A stretch of DNA of 64,000 nucleotides from an alpha proteobacterium U9-1i. Its GTDB lineage: Bacteria > Pseudomonadota > Alphaproteobacteria > Caulobacterales > Aquidulcibacteraceae. The stretch is taken from NCBI GenBank assembly GCA_000974665.1, contig BBSY01000003.1, positions 868,001-932,000 on the forward strand. The letters are read 5' to 3'. Position numbers and translations under genes: made by a program. Under the pieces are notes generated by a model. It saw nothing but the letters and a program-made list of their open reading frames with translations, had not been told where the DNA came from and did no database searches. Shown piece by piece: positions 16,680-27,816 of the stretch (positions within the stretch are counted from its first letter, which is position 1; each line of letters opens with the position of its first letter).

Positions 16680-17465
16680 TCAAGGCAGCTTCGGCGGCGC
16701 CCCGCCCAGAACGCGCTTCAGCGCATTGTGGGTTTCCATGTGCGTCAAGTCGATGTGCAGCGGCGTTACCGAAATCTTGCCGTTGTAGATGGCGCGCAGA
16801 TCCGAGCCGTCCGGCGGGTTCGAAAGCTGGCCTTTGAAGCCGAGCCAGAAATAGGCGCCGCCGCGCAAATCTTCGCGCTTGTCAGCGTAAACGATGTGCT
16901 GATCGCGACGGCCCTGGAATGTCACTTCGACCTCGCTCACCTCATCCGGCGCGCGATCGGGAAAGTTGACGTTCATCAGCACGTCCTTCGGCCAGCCCTG
17001 CTTCAGCAACGCGCCGACAATGCCGGGGCCGAACGTTTCCGCCGTTTCCCAGGGAATCGGCCTTTCGGCATCGCGTAGGCCACGGGTTTGGCTGAGCGCG
17101 ATCGCTGGAATGCCAAGCTGCATGCCCTGCATCGCCCCGGCGATGGTGCCGGAGAAGGTGACGTCCTCGGCGATGTTCTGGCCGCGATTGACGCCGCTGA
17201 GCACCAGATCGGGCGCCGCGCCTTCGATCAAATGCTCAACGCCCAGCAGCACGCAATCTGTCGGCGTGCCGCTCACCGCGAACCGCTTCGGCCCGGCTTG
17301 GCGCACGCGGATCGGCGCCGTGAGCGTGAGCGCGCGCGAGGCGCCGGATTGCTCAGCCTCGGGCGCGATCACCCACACGTCATCGGAGAAATGCCGGGCG
17401 ATACGTTCAAGCACGGCCAGGCCGTTTGCGTGGATGCCGTCGTCATTGGTGCAAAGGATACGCAT
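16680..17465 (-). CDS. surE: 5'/3'-nucleotidase SurE
   Basis: A metal-dependent phosphatase acting on nucleoside monophosphates (and often on short polyphosphate), cytoplasmic. The start is the Met of [10 protein letters not shown], which gives a 261-residue protein whose Asp8-Asp9 pair forms part of the metal site. [24 protein letters not shown] follows, containing the conserved Asn and Ser ligands. An upstream in-frame Met would add 25 Arg-rich residues of no family resemblance. surE beside serS is a common alphaproteobacterial arrangement; here a DUF1761 gene has come between them. Confidence 0.96.
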   Translation of the reverse strand: MRILCTNDDGIHANGLAVLERIARHFSDDVWVIAPEAEQSGASRALTLTAPIRVRQAGPKRFAVSGTPTDCVLLGVEHLIEGAAPDLVLSGVNRGQNIAEDVTFSGTIAGAMQGMQLGIPAIALSQTRGLRDAERPIPWETAETFGPGIVGALLKQGWPKDVLMNVNFPDRAPDEVSEVEVTFQGRRDQHIVYADKREDLRGGAYFWLGFKGQLSNPPDGSDLRAIYNGKISVTPLHIDLTHMETHNALKRVLGGAPPKLP

Positions 17466-17502
17466 GGACGCCCGCTTAGCGCGCCCATGCCTCCGTGTCA
17501 GC

Positions 17503-17907
17503 TTACTTCCACGCCCCGAGCACTGCGCCCGCCGCGCCATAGCACACCAGGAAGTGCGCCAAATTCACAGGCAAATATGCCTCGATGTGCGGCCCGTAGA
17601 CATAACCGTAGAGGCTTGTGCCAAACGCAAACAACACGGCCATCATCAGCGCTGTCGAAACGCCGCCCATCAAGCCCGGCCTGTTGCGCCATTTGATCAC
17701 CACCGACAGCCCGATCGCCGCCAGCAGCGGCGGCACGATGCCGTACGGCATCCGCGCCATGCCGCCTTCGACCTGCGCCTGCGTGATTCCGGTGAACGCC
17801 ATGTATTGATCCGGCGGGATCAGCATCGCGAAGATCACAAACTCGATCGCGTAAATCAAAATCGCCGCGACGATGATCGCGAGTACGTTGTGGCCCTGAA
17901 AGCGCAT
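17503..17907 (-). CDS. DUF1761 family membrane protein
   Basis: A 134-residue protein with four hydrophobic helices ([20 protein letters not shown], then [33 protein letters not shown] and [16 protein letters not shown]), matching the size and layout of DUF1761 proteins. The start MRFQGHN is chosen because GGGAGG lies six bases upstream. Function unknown. It lies between surE and serS on the same strand and may share their transcript, but a palindromic repeat separates it from serS. Confidence 0.82.
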   Translation of the reverse strand: MRFQGHNVLAIIVAAILIYAIEFVIFAMLIPPDQYMAFTGITQAQVEGGMARMPYGIVPPLLAAIGLSVVIKWRNRPGLMGGVSTALMMAVLFAFGTSLYGYVYGPHIEAYLPVNLAHFLVCYGAAGAVLGAWK

Positions 17908-17957
17908 GGCTGCCTCCCTCTCGTTTTGAGGAGTATAGCGCGAGTCCACGAACATTC

Positions 17958-18054
17958 GTCATCCCGGACGCGCGAAGCGCGATCCGGGACCCAGGGGCAA
18001 CCAGTTCGTCGTTGGCCCTGGGTTCCGGGTATCGCTCCGCGATCCCGGAATGAC
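17958..18054. repeat. long inverted repeat GTCATCCCGG...CCGGAATGAC
   Basis: Two imperfectly complementary arms of about 39 bases (left from GTCATCCCGGACGCGCGAAG to CCCAGGG, right from CCCTGGG to CCGGAATGAC) flank an 18-base centre. This is a recognisable dispersed alphaproteobacterial palindromic element. It fills the serS/DUF1761 gap and in RNA would form a large cruciform-like hairpin that could separate expression of the two genes. Confidence 0.82.
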
Positions 18055-18078
18055 GGAGGGTTTTGGTTGCGCTCCGCG

Positions 18079-19704
<1,626 letters not shown>

Positions 19705-19743
19705 TCAGTGGAAAGGAAACGCGTTTTACGGCACACTCGGCCC

Positions 19744-20391
19744 ATGAAGCCGTTCGGCCCCGAGGACCTGATCGCCTGCTACCGGCGCGGGGTGTTCCCG
19801 ATGGCCGAGAGCCGTGGAGACGACGGGTTTTTCATTGTCGATCCGCAAGAACGCTGCATCTTGCCGCTGGACGGTTTCCACCTGTCCAAGCGCCTGAAGC
19901 GCACGCTGCGCAGTGAGCGCTTCAGCTTCACAATCGACCGCGCGTTCATGGCCGTGATCGATGCGTGCGCCGCGCCCGGCCCCGGCCGCGTGGACACCTG
20001 GATCAATCCCGACATTCGCGCGCTCTATTTGGAGCTGCACAAACGTGGCCTCGCGCACAGCGTGGAAGCGAGGATCGGAGGCGAGTTGGTCGGCGGGCTC
20101 TACGGCGTCGCCATCGGCGGGGCATTCTTCGGTGAGAGCATGTTCTCGTTCGCGACGGACGCCAGCAAAGCCGCGCTTGCGCACTTGGTAGCGCGCTTGA
20201 GGTACGGCGGCTTTCGCCTGCTCGATGCGCAATTTTCGACGCCACACCTGGAACAGTTCAACGCCCGCACACTGCCGCGGCGGATTTTCCACGCACTGCT
20301 GGGCGCCGCACTGGAGCAGCGCGGTGATTTTTACGCGCTCGCGGTCGAAACAAGCGGCGCGGAGCTCGCTGAAATTATTGAACGCGCCTAA
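19744..20391 (+). CDS. aat: leucyl/phenylalanyl-tRNA--protein transferase
   Basis: Adds Leu or Phe from aminoacyl-tRNA to N-terminal Arg/Lys of proteins, creating N-degrons read by ClpS-ClpAP. The start MKPFGPEDLIACYRRGVFPMAE gives 215 residues, normal for the family; the upstream in-frame Met belongs to repeat DNA. Diagnostic blocks are the YRRGVFPMAE motif, then VDTWINPDIRALYLELHKRG, GGLYGVAIGGAFFGESMFS and LLDAQFSTPHLEQF. It is convergent with DUF2155, with a four-base overlap of the two stop codons. Confidence 0.97.
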   Translation: MKPFGPEDLIACYRRGVFPMAESRGDDGFFIVDPQERCILPLDGFHLSKRLKRTLRSERFSFTIDRAFMAVIDACAAPGPGRVDTWINPDIRALYLELHKRGLAHSVEARIGGELVGGLYGVAIGGAFFGESMFSFATDASKAALAHLVARLRYGGFRLLDAQFSTPHLEQFNARTLPRRIFHALLGAALEQRGDFYALAVETSGAELAEIIERA

Positions 20392-20756
20392 GCCCGACAG
20401 TCGATCGCCCAGATGTCGTAGACCGGGTGCTCCACCGCACTGAGTCCCGGCGAAGACGCAAAAAGCCAGCCGTGGAAAATCTCAACGCGCTCCGCTGCGG
20501 CTTCGCCCGTGGCGGGCGGATTGTCGAACACTTCCACGTAAATGCGGACTTCCGGCGTTTCTTCCGGCGCGGATTTGGCGCAGGCGCGCGCGACGACATC
20601 CAACGTGCCGATGCGGGTCGCACGGCCAAGCGTCAGCGTATAATCACGGGCGTGGCCCGTGACCTTATCAAGGCCGCGGATCACCGCCCGCTCGGCGAAC
20701 GCCGGCGTTACGGCGGCCGCGCAAAACGCGAACGCTGCCAACACGGTGCGCATCAT
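20388..20756 (-). CDS. DUF2155 family exported protein
   Basis: A 122-residue protein with a Sec signal peptide (MRTVLAAFAFCAAAVTPAFA). The mature part is the alphaproteobacterial DUF2155 domain, with RATRIGTLDVVARACAKS and a C-terminal IFHGWLFASSPGLSAVEHP block, plus Cys residues that may form a disulfide in the periplasm. Function is not established. Its start overlaps the mlaD stop by four bases (ATGA), so it is translationally coupled to a lipid-transport component. The two may act in the same envelope process. Confidence 0.9.
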   Translation of the reverse strand: MMRTVLAAFAFCAAAVTPAFAERAVIRGLDKVTGHARDYTLTLGRATRIGTLDVVARACAKSAPEETPEVRIYVEVFDNPPATGEAAAERVEIFHGWLFASSPGLSAVEHPVYDIWAIDCRA

Positions 20757-21223
20757 GGGGCGGCTTCCTCGGTCTGTGACGATCCCTGCTGGGACGCGAA
20801 ACTCGCGAACAAAGTGAGCAAATCTACGGCGCTTTGTGTGTTGGGGATTTCAGCACCGGGCGCCAGCACCTCCAGGCCCGTAGGTTCGATCGCCACGTAG
20901 GCGCCGCCGAGGAGGCCATCACTCATCACCCGCGCCGTCGATTCATCCAGCACCTCGACGCCGTTGTTCAAAGTCAGCGTTAGGGTCGCCATGTAGGTGG
21001 CGGGGTCGAGGCCGACGGCCTTCACCACGCCCACCTTTACACCCGACACGCGCACATCGGAGCCGACGGCGATGCCGCTGACGTTCTGGAACCGCGCGGT
21101 GAGATCATAACCGCCGCCGCCCGTGGACTGGCCGGCCTGCGCCGCCGCGAATGCAAAAAATCCAATCGCCACCGCCGCGACCGCCGCGCCGACAATCGTT
21201 TCGCCCCAACGTTCGAAATTCAC
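20753..21223 (-). CDS. mlaD: MlaD family outer-membrane lipid asymmetry protein
   Basis: A periplasmic phospholipid carrier anchored by one N-terminal helix (ETIVGAAVAAVAIGFFAFAAA). The MCE domain follows, with YDLTARFQNVSGIAVGSDVRVSGVKVG and the closing SDGLLGGAYVAIEP motif. The 156-residue length equals that of a single-MCE-domain MlaD. The ATPase and permease partners (MlaE, MlaF) are not in this window and must be encoded elsewhere. The order NDUFA12-mlaD-DUF2155-aat is conserved in related alphaproteobacteria (recalled, not searched). Confidence 0.93.
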   Translation of the reverse strand: MNFERWGETIVGAAVAAVAIGFFAFAAAQAGQSTGGGGYDLTARFQNVSGIAVGSDVRVSGVKVGVVKAVGLDPATYMATLTLTLNNGVEVLDESTARVMSDGLLGGAYVAIEPTGLEVLAPGAEIPNTQSAVDLLTLFASFASQQGSSQTEEAAP

Positions 21224-21251
21224 GTGTTTTCCCCGCGATCAGCGCCGAATC

Positions 21252-21644
21252 TCACGGATCCGGCGTCCAGCTTTCGTAGTCGGCCGTTGACGTCGCCCTA
21301 ACACCACCGCGCGCGAGCGAGCCTTTCGGCCGATAGGCGCGCACCGTGCCCGTCTGGTTGGGCAGATGCGGCAGCTCCCACGATTGGCGCTTCAGCGCCT
21401 TCTCGGTCGGCGGCTCGTCAATGATATGGTGCATCCAGCCGTGCCAATCAGGGGTGACGAGCGAGGCTTCTGCCAAATTCTTGTAGATGACGTAGCGCCG
21501 CTTGCGGCCTTCGAGGCTCGGCTTTTTTTCCTCATAATAGCGATTGCCGTACTCGTCCTCGCCAACGAACGCGCCGCGCCGGCCGATGTCGAACAGCGCG
21601 CCAAGGGTCGCGCCGTTCCACCAGGTGAAGATGCGTTTCAGCAT
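21252..21644 (-). CDS. NADH:ubiquinone oxidoreductase accessory subunit NDUFA12 family
   Basis: A supernumerary complex I subunit shared by alphaproteobacteria and mitochondria (B17.2). The start MLKRIFTWWNGATLG gives 130 residues. Family landmarks are the FVGEDEYGNRYYE block, then RRYVIYKNLAEASLVTPDWHGWMHH and the LPNQTGTVRAYRPKGS tail. It is peripheral, on the matrix/cytoplasmic side of the enzyme. It leads the minus-strand run with mlaD and DUF2155 and is divergent from the NrdJ-like gene, leaving a 179-bp shared upstream region. Confidence 0.94.
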   Translation of the reverse strand: MLKRIFTWWNGATLGALFDIGRRGAFVGEDEYGNRYYEEKKPSLEGRKRRYVIYKNLAEASLVTPDWHGWMHHIIDEPPTEKALKRQSWELPHLPNQTGTVRAYRPKGSLARGGVRATSTADYESWTPDP

Positions 21645-21730
21645 AGCCGGTCGAAAGCGTCCTGATTCAAGGGTTTGAGCGGGCCGCACTATGGCGGCGC
21701 CCGCCTGCCCCGTCCAGTGCGGGTGCGAAA

Positions 21731-21773
21731 CAATATCTATGGGTAATCCCCAGCCCCCACATACTAGATGTTG
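21731..21773 (+). promoter_or_regulatory. pair of NrdR-box-like sites upstream of the NrdJ-like gene
   Basis: Two ten-base cores fit the NrdR-box core C-W-A-T-A-T-A-T-W-G at eight or nine positions: CAATATCTAT at 21731-21740, and, on the opposite strand, CAACATCTAG at 21764-21773. Their centres are 33 bp apart, about three helical turns, close to the 31-32 bp spacing typical of NrdR-box pairs. The second lies about 50 bp before the start of a gene derived from a ribonucleotide reductase, the standard NrdR target. The match was made by eye, and nrdR itself is not in the window. Confidence 0.6.
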
Positions 21774-21823
21774 ATTTTCGCTCCCTCAAGGGGATAGTTT
21801 CGCCTTCGGCATAGGAGTCGCTG

Positions 21824-24661
21824 ATGGCCCAGGATTATGAGCTCGACGCGGACGGCCCCGCGCCCGGTCCGGACGCGCCCGAGAGCTGGAGCGCGTCGAT
21901 GGCCCAAGCCGCCGATGAGGCGGGTTTGGTCACCGAAACCGCCAGCGGCCCCTCCGTATGCGCCGCGATCTCCAAAGTCAGTGCGCGGCTCGCCCAATGG
22001 GCCGGGGAACCGGCCATCGCCGACGACCTCGAAGCTCTGCTGATTGATGGCAAGGCGGCGTTCGATCCGCCTCTCATCCGCGCCGCGCTCTCCAACGGCG
22101 CTGACCTTGCGCTCTCGGCCGCGTTGCTGCGCTGGCCGAGCGATCCCGCGGAAGAACTGAAACTGCTCGCCCGCGCGCAGACGTTGCTGGCCGCGGGCGC
22201 GCGGCTTGGCATCGCCGGAAATCCGTCGAACGCCGCGCTTGACGCGCTCGACGCTGCGGCGCGCATCATCGATCCAAGTGGCCGCAACGGCGTCGCCGTG
22301 CTGGCGCGCCCCGATCTCGCGAGCGCCCCGGCGATCCTTGCGGAGGATGCCGCGCGCCAACGCGCCAGTGCGGCGCTGGCCGCCGGCGCCCGCGCGCTGG
22401 ACGGCGTACTCGCGGAACTCGCCATCGAAACCGTGCGCGCAGGGCTCGATCGCGAAAATGGCGGCGTGCAGCGCAAGGCTGCGGCCGCGCGCCTTGCTGG
22501 CGCGCCCGACGCTGACATTGTCTCGGCGCTCACCGGTGTTGCGCCGCGCGGCGCGTTCGCTGCTGCGCTCGACGCCGGCGTGGAGCCGCAACGTCGGCGT
22601 ATTCGCATCGCCGCGCCTGAAGCCAGCGGCCACGCGATGACCGCCTTCGGCGCCGCCGCGATCGATCCGACCGGGGCGATCGCCGCTGACGACGAACGCG
22701 GCGTGATCGCCGCGTCGCTGGCGCTGCCGCGCTTCGTCGCCGATGGCGGATTCGACGCCGATGGCTTCATCTCGGCCATCACGCTGCTGGTGCGCGCGCT
22801 CGACGGCGCCCACGGCTCATCAAGCGCCGCGCCGCGCCGCCCCATCGTGATCCGGCTGGAAGGCCTAGCGGCGATGCTAATGCGCGCAGGCGTCGCCTAC
22901 GACAGCGACGAGGGCCGCGCGCTTGCCGCAAGCATCGCCGCACTTGCGCATGCCGCCGCGCATTCCGTCAGCCTCGCGCTTGGTGAGGCCAAAGGCGCTT
23001 ATCCTGAATGGTCGCGCGCGAAGAAGGGCGAGGAGCGCGCCGCCAAGGCCGCGCTTGACGCCGCCAGCGCCCTCGACACGCCGCTGGCGCGACGCGCCGT
23101 TGAATTGCATCGGGCCGCAAGCAAGCAAGGCGCGCTGCGCGCCTCCGTTTCCATCGCGTTCGCACGCGACGCCGCGAGCGCGCGCCGGATTGGCATAGAC
23201 GTTGAAGGCCTGGCGCCGATCGCCGGCGTTTCAGCTTATGGCGCGCGCGAAGACGGCCGCTTCGGGCGCATCTTGTCGGACGACGCGCGCGCCGGGCTCG
23301 CAGCGCTTGGCTACGACGATGACGCCATTGCTCGCTTCGCGCTTCACGTTGAAGGCCGGCGCACCTTGCGCGGCGCGCCCGGCGTGAGCTTGGCAGCGCT
23401 CTCGGCGCGCGGCTTCACAGAGCCCGCGCTCGAAGCCATCGAAGACGCCGCCGCTGACGCGTTCAACATTCGCGCCGCCGTGCATCCGCTCGTCGTCGGC
23501 CCGGCCTTCTGCGAAGAGGTGCTGAAGCTGCCGCCAGACGTGGCCGCCGGCAAACGCGGCGACCTGCTGCTGACTTTGGGCTTCAGCGGCGAAGAGATTT
23601 CAGAGGCCGAAGCCTTCTGCATGGGCGCGGGCCGGCTGGACAATGCCGAGGAACTCGATCCGGACTATGCTGCGATTTTCTCAACCGACATCCGCGCCGA
23701 AGCGCGCATTGCGATGGCTGCGGCATTGACCCCATTCGCGCGCGTGGCTCTCGACGTCACGATCACCGAGTCCAACGCCGACCGCCGCGCTACGCTCACC
23801 GAGGCTGCACGCGAAGCGGGCGTGACGTTGTTTGCGCTCCACGCTGAGGCGCCATCGATCACGTTGATCCTGCCGGCTTTGGAAGAAGATGCGCCGATCG
23901 CTCCAGTTGCGGCCGCGCCGCTGGGGTCAATCCCGCTTGGATCTGTCCCACTCGCGGATGTCGCCCAGGAGGCGCCCGCGCAAGTCATGCGCCGGCGTCT
24001 GCCGGATCGCCGCAAGGGCTACATCCAGAAATCGCAGATCGGCGGCCACAAAGTCTATCTGCACACCGGCGAGTATGACGACGGCGCGCTGGGCGAGATC
24101 TTCATCGATCTGCACAAGGAGGGCGCCGCTTTCCGCTCGCTGATGAACAATTTCGCCATCTCGATTTCGATCGGCCTGCAATACGGCGTGCCGCTCGAGG
24201 AATACGTGGACGCATTCCTGTTCACGCGCTTTGAGCCTGCGGGCGAAGTGCGCGGCAACGACACGATCCGCCACGCGACGTCGATCCTCGACTACATCTT
24301 CCGCGAGCTCGCGGTGAGCTATCTCGGCCGCGCCGACCTCGCGCAGATCGATCCGTTCGACGCCCGCGGCGATGGCTTGTCCAAGAAAGCCACCGACGCG
24401 GAAAGCGCCGCGCGTCTCATTTCACGCGGGTTCGCGCGCGCGGCTTCTGGCGACAATCTCGTCATGCTGCGCCCGAAAAGCGATCGCGTGGTGGAGCCGT
24501 TGCGCGGGCGCGGCGGCGCCGACAAACCGGCGACGGTCTCCTCGCTCACGGCGCGCTACCGGGCTGATCCATGCGGCGCGTGCGGGCACTTCACGGTCGA
24601 GACCGAAACCGCCCAGTGCGCGGCATGCGGCGCTAAGGGCGAGGCGGCGAGCGAGCGTTAA
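21824..24661 (+). CDS. NrdJ-like (class II ribonucleotide reductase) homologue lacking catalytic loop; probable pseudoenzyme
   Basis: A 945-residue protein whose C-terminal two thirds is collinear with adenosylcobalamin-dependent NrdJ. Matching blocks, recalled from the family, are ASLALPRF (NrdJ ASLNL), [51 protein letters not shown], then the TSCPD region [15 protein letters not shown] to [20 protein letters not shown], and a four-Cys tail ([15 protein letters not shown]). Just before ASLAL, where NrdJ has its Asn-x-Cys-x-Glu radical loop, the sequence is [12 protein letters not shown], with neither Cys nor Glu. The N-terminal 280 residues are diverged and Ala-rich. It is therefore unlikely to reduce ribonucleotides; a regulatory role is inferred. 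Confidence 0.8.
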   Translation: MAQDYELDADGPAPGPDAPESWSASMAQAADEAGLVTETASGPSVCAAISKVSARLAQWAGEPAIADDLEALLIDGKAAFDPPLIRAALSNGADLALSAALLRWPSDPAEELKLLARAQTLLAAGARLGIAGNPSNAALDALDAAARIIDPSGRNGVAVLARPDLASAPAILAEDAARQRASAALAAGARALDGVLAELAIETVRAGLDRENGGVQRKAAAARLAGAPDADIVSALTGVAPRGAFAAALDAGVEPQRRRIRIAAPEASGHAMTAFGAAAIDPTGAIAADDERGVIAASLALPRFVADGGFDADGFISAITLLVRALDGAHGSSSAAPRRPIVIRLEGLAAMLMRAGVAYDSDEGRALAASIAALAHAAAHSVSLALGEAKGAYPEWSRAKKGEERAAKAALDAASALDTPLARRAVELHRAASKQGALRASVSIAFARDAASARRIGIDVEGLAPIAGVSAYGAREDGRFGRILSDDARAGLAALGYDDDAIARFALHVEGRRTLRGAPGVSLAALSARGFTEPALEAIEDAAADAFNIRAAVHPLVVGPAFCEEVLKLPPDVAAGKRGDLLLTLGFSGEEISEAEAFCMGAGRLDNAEELDPDYAAIFSTDIRAEARIAMAAALTPFARVALDVTITESNADRRATLTEAAREAGVTLFALHAEAPSITLILPALEEDAPIAPVAAAPLGSIPLGSVPLADVAQEAPAQVMRRRLPDRRKGYIQKSQIGGHKVYLHTGEYDDGALGEIFIDLHKEGAAFRSLMNNFAISISIGLQYGVPLEEYVDAFLFTRFEPAGEVRGNDTIRHATSILDYIFRELAVSYLGRADLAQIDPFDARGDGLSKKATDAESAARLISRGFARAASGDNLVMLRPKSDRVVEPLRGRGGADKPATVSSLTARYRADPCGACGHFTVETETAQCAACGAKGEAASER

Positions 24662-24718
24662 CGTACGCTGGCGCGGCTCATGCGACGCGCGCTCCGAACC
24701 CAATCGGAGTGCGCCAGT

Positions 24719-25246
24719 ATGAAACGCGCCGCCTTATTCGCTTGCCTGTTGACGTTAACCGCACCCGCCTTCGCGCAGGCGCCGAGCGACACGGGCGGCC
24801 CGATCGTGTCCCAGGCTGAACGCGACGCGATCGCCGATCGTGTCCGTGGCGGCGCCTCCTGCGCGGGCTGCGACCTGTTTCAGATCGATCTCGCGTACCA
24901 AGCAGTCGCCGGGCGCAACTTTGCGGGTTCGAGGTTGCGACAGAGTGATCTCAGTGTCGCCACAGCCGACCGAGCGAATTTCAGCGGCGCCAACATGAGC
25001 TTGGCGAATATGTTCGGCATACGCGCATCAAGCGCGAATTTCAGTGGCGCGGACCTTTCCGGCGCCACGCTTGTCGGCGGCTATTTCGGCGGCGCACGCT
25101 TTGGTGGTGCGGTGCTGACGGGCGCGAACCTCTCCGGCGCGGAGATGGCGGAAGCCGCGGGCCTCACCCAAGCGCAACTCGCCAGCGCGTGTGGCGACGC
25201 GACCACCACGCTGCCCGCGGGCCTGCTCGTTAACGCCTGCAACTAA
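24719..25246 (+). CDS. exported pentapeptide-repeat protein
   Basis: A 175-residue protein with a Sec signal ([20 protein letters not shown]). The central part, about residues 55-145, is a run of A(D/N)LxxA-like five-residue repeats ([37 protein letters not shown]) predicted to fold into a right-handed quadrilateral beta-helix. A CAGC pair near residue 47 and one Cys at each end of the repeat domain could form disulfides. Function unknown; pentapeptide solenoids usually bind other macromolecules. It is convergent with aspS, and their stop codons overlap by four bases. Confidence 0.85.
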   Translation: MKRAALFACLLTLTAPAFAQAPSDTGGPIVSQAERDAIADRVRGGASCAGCDLFQIDLAYQAVAGRNFAGSRLRQSDLSVATADRANFSGANMSLANMFGIRASSANFSGADLSGATLVGGYFGGARFGGAVLTGANLSGAEMAEAAGLTQAQLASACGDATTTLPAGLLVNACN

Positions 25247-27045
25247 CTCTTCGGCTGCTCCACCACGCGGATGTGCAGTTCACGCAATTGCTTCGGTGTG
25301 ACCTCGCTGGGCGCATTCATCATCAGGTCTTGGGCCTGTTGGTTGAACGGGAAGACGATCACTTCGCGGATGTTGTCGACACCGGCGAGCAGCATGACGA
25401 TGCGGTCCACGCCGGGCGCTGAGCCGCCGTGGGGCGGCGCGCCGTAGCGGAACGCGTTCAGCATACCGCCGAACTTTTCTTCGACCACTTCGCGGCCATA
25501 GCCGGCGATCTCGAACGCCTTGATCATGATGTCCGGCTTGTGGTTGCGGATCGCGCCGGAGCTGAGTTCAACGCCGTTGCAGACGATGTCGTACTGGAAC
25601 GCGGTGATCTTCTCGATCGTCTCGCGATCGGCGCCGTCGAGCTTCAGGAATTGCTCGTGGTCGAAGTTCGGCATCGAGAATGGGTTGTGCGAGAAGTCGA
25701 TCTTCTTCTCGTCCTCGCTCCACTCGTACATCGGGAAATCGACGATCCAGCAGAACGCGAATTGGTCCTTGTCGGCGAGCTTCAGCTCGTCGGCGACCTT
25801 GTTCCGCGCGAGGCCCGCGAATTTGTAGAACACCTTCGGATCGCCGGCGACGAAGAACGCCGCATCGCCCACCTTCAAGCCAAGCTGCGCGCGCAACGCT
25901 TCGGCGCGTTCCGGGCCGATGTTCTTGGCGATCGGGCCGGCGCCGCCTTCTTCGCCCTCGCGCCAGAAAATGTAGCCAAGGCCCGGCTGGCCTTCGCTTT
26001 GCGCCCAGGAATTCATCTTGTCGCAGAACGCGCGGCTGCCGCCGTTCGGCGCAGGCACGGCCCACACGGCATTGCCCGCCTTTTCCAAGATGCGCGCGAA
26101 CAGACCGAAGCCGCCGCCGCGGAAATGCGCGCTCACGTCTTGCAGGATCAGCGGGTTGCGGAGGTCCGGCTTGTCGGAGCCGTATTTGGCGATGCTCTCC
26201 GCATACGGGATGCGCGGGAAATCGCCCGCCTTGGTGACCCGCTTGCCTTCGCCCAATTCCTCGAACACGCCGGCCAGCACAGGCTCGATGGCGTTGAACA
26301 CGTCTTCTTGGGTGACGAAGCTCATCTCGAAATCGAGCTGGTAGAACTCACCCGGCGAGCGATCGGCGCGCGCGTCTTCGTCACGGAAGCACGGCGCGAT
26401 TTGGAAATAGCGGTCGAAGCCCGCGACCATCAGCAATTGCTTGAATTGCTGCGGCGCTTGCGGGAGCGCGTAGAATTTGCCGGGATGGATGCGTGACGGA
26501 ACGAGAAAGTCGCGCGCGCCTTCGGGGCTCGACGCTGTCAAAATCGGCGTTTGGAACTCGGTGAAGCCCTGGTCGATCATGCGCCGGCGCAAGCTGGCGA
26601 TCACCTTCGAGCGGAGCATGATCGATTTGTGCAGCTTCTCGCGGCGCAGATCGAGGAAGCGATATTTGAGGCGCGTTTCTTCCGGATAGTCCGGCTCGCC
26701 GAACACCGGCAGCGGCAGCTCTTCCGCCGAACCCAAAACCTCAGCCGCCTCGACGCGCACTTCGATCGCGCCCGTCGCCAATTCCGGGTTCACGGTGTCC
26801 TTCGAGCGCTCGATCACTTTGCCATCGACGCGCACGACGCTCTCAGCGCGGATGCGCTCGAACAGCGGAAACGCCGCCGAGCCCGGGTTCGCGACGAGTT
26901 GGGTGATGCCGTAATGGTCGCGCAGATCGATGAAGAGCACCCCGCCCAGATCGCGCTTTCTATGGACCCAGCCCGAGAGGCGCGCGGCTTGACCGGCGTC
27001 GGCGGCGCGAAGCTGGCCGCAGGAATGGGTACGGTAGGCGTGCAT
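25243..27045 (-). CDS. aspS: aspartate--tRNA(Asp/Asn) ligase
   Basis: A class IIb synthetase of 600 residues starting [18 protein letters not shown]. It has the N-terminal OB-fold anticodon domain ([23 protein letters not shown]), class II motif 2 ([19 protein letters not shown]), a bacterial GAD insertion domain in the middle, and motif 3 ([12 protein letters not shown]) near the end. Alphaproteobacteria often lack AsnRS and use a non-discriminating enzyme with GatCAB; whether that holds here cannot be decided from this gene alone. Longer in-frame extensions upstream overlap the opposite-strand SRAP gene and were rejected. Confidence 0.98.
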   Translation of the reverse strand: MHAYRTHSCGQLRAADAGQAARLSGWVHRKRDLGGVLFIDLRDHYGITQLVANPGSAAFPLFERIRAESVVRVDGKVIERSKDTVNPELATGAIEVRVEAAEVLGSAEELPLPVFGEPDYPEETRLKYRFLDLRREKLHKSIMLRSKVIASLRRRMIDQGFTEFQTPILTASSPEGARDFLVPSRIHPGKFYALPQAPQQFKQLLMVAGFDRYFQIAPCFRDEDARADRSPGEFYQLDFEMSFVTQEDVFNAIEPVLAGVFEELGEGKRVTKAGDFPRIPYAESIAKYGSDKPDLRNPLILQDVSAHFRGGGFGLFARILEKAGNAVWAVPAPNGGSRAFCDKMNSWAQSEGQPGLGYIFWREGEEGGAGPIAKNIGPERAEALRAQLGLKVGDAAFFVAGDPKVFYKFAGLARNKVADELKLADKDQFAFCWIVDFPMYEWSEDEKKIDFSHNPFSMPNFDHEQFLKLDGADRETIEKITAFQYDIVCNGVELSSGAIRNHKPDIMIKAFEIAGYGREVVEEKFGGMLNAFRYGAPPHGGSAPGVDRIVMLLAGVDNIREVIVFPFNQQAQDLMMNAPSEVTPKQLRELHIRVVEQPKS

Positions 27046-27147
27046 AGGGAACTCCAACGGGGGCTTATCCGCCCTTTTTTGCGGGCGCGAAAGGCGCATG
27101 CGGGGGTGCGCCTTGTCAAGGCGGGCGGCCATCCCCAGGCTAGCAGG

Positions 27148-27816
27148 GTGTGCAATCTCTACTCGATGACGAAATCGCGCGAAGCGTTGGTGGCTTACAC
27201 CCGCGCCATGCGCGATCCCACGGCGAACCAGCCGCCGCTGCCGGCGATTTTCCCCGATCAGCTGGCGCCCGTCGTGCGCACCGCGAAAGACGCCGTGCGC
27301 GAAGTGCTCAACATGCGTTGGGGCTTTCCGCCCGCAGGCGGCGGCAAACGGCCGGTCACCAATGTGCGCAATCTGTCGAGCGGCTATTGGAAAGGTTGGC
27401 TCGAGGATGCGCGCTTTCGCTGCGTCGTGCCGGCGACGAGTTTCGTCGAGTACACCGACGTCACGCCGAAAGTGGCGCATTGGTTTGCACTGGGCGAGGA
27501 GCGGCCGCTCTTCTGCTTCGCCGGCATCTGGCGGCCGTGGACGGGTGTGCGCGGAAAGGAGGACGGCGAGCATCGCCTGTTCTCGATCCTCACCACCGCG
27601 CCGAACGCGCTGACCAAGCCGATCCATGCCGAAGCCATGCCTGTGATGCTGACCGGCGATGATCTTGATGTGTGGCTTGATGGCGATTGGACCGAAGCTT
27701 CGAAGTTGGCGCGTTCGTTTCCCGCCGAGCGTATGCGTATCGTGCTCAGCGGCCCGCGCGAGGACGATGGGAGTTTGAACGGCGATCAGAGCGGCGCGAA
27801 AGGCACGTTGCTCTAG
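27148..27816 (+). CDS. SOS response-associated peptidase / HMCES (YedK) abasic-site protein
   Basis: A 222-residue SRAP-domain protein. Starting at GTG places Cys at position 2, as the family requires, since the processed N-terminal Cys forms a thiazolidine crosslink with abasic sites in single-stranded DNA. The other catalytic residues are present: Asn72 in TNVRN, Glu101 in SFVEY and His160 in [12 protein letters not shown]. The last has the same residue number as in E. coli YedK. It shields stalled-fork lesions from strand breakage. It is divergent from aspS across about 100 bp and convergent with the SRPBCC gene, sharing a CTAG stop overlap. Confidence 0.93.
   Translation: MCNLYSMTKSREALVAYTRAMRDPTANQPPLPAIFPDQLAPVVRTAKDAVREVLNMRWGFPPAGGGKRPVTNVRNLSSGYWKGWLEDARFRCVVPATSFVEYTDVTPKVAHWFALGEERPLFCFAGIWRPWTGVRGKEDGEHRLFSILTTAPNALTKPIHAEAMPVMLTGDDLDVWLDGDWTEASKLARSFPAERMRIVLSGPREDDGSLNGDQSGAKGTLL

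Noticed and set aside
21764-22845. Long minus-strand frames opposite the 5' part of the NrdJ-like gene.
   Set aside because: The plus-strand protein is supported by homology further along in the same frame and by its start position; the minus products are Ala/Ser/Arg low-complexity.
25429-26496. A 355-codon plus-strand frame opposite aspS.
   Set aside because: It is antisense to a full-length AspRS with all class II motifs and has no identifiable domain.
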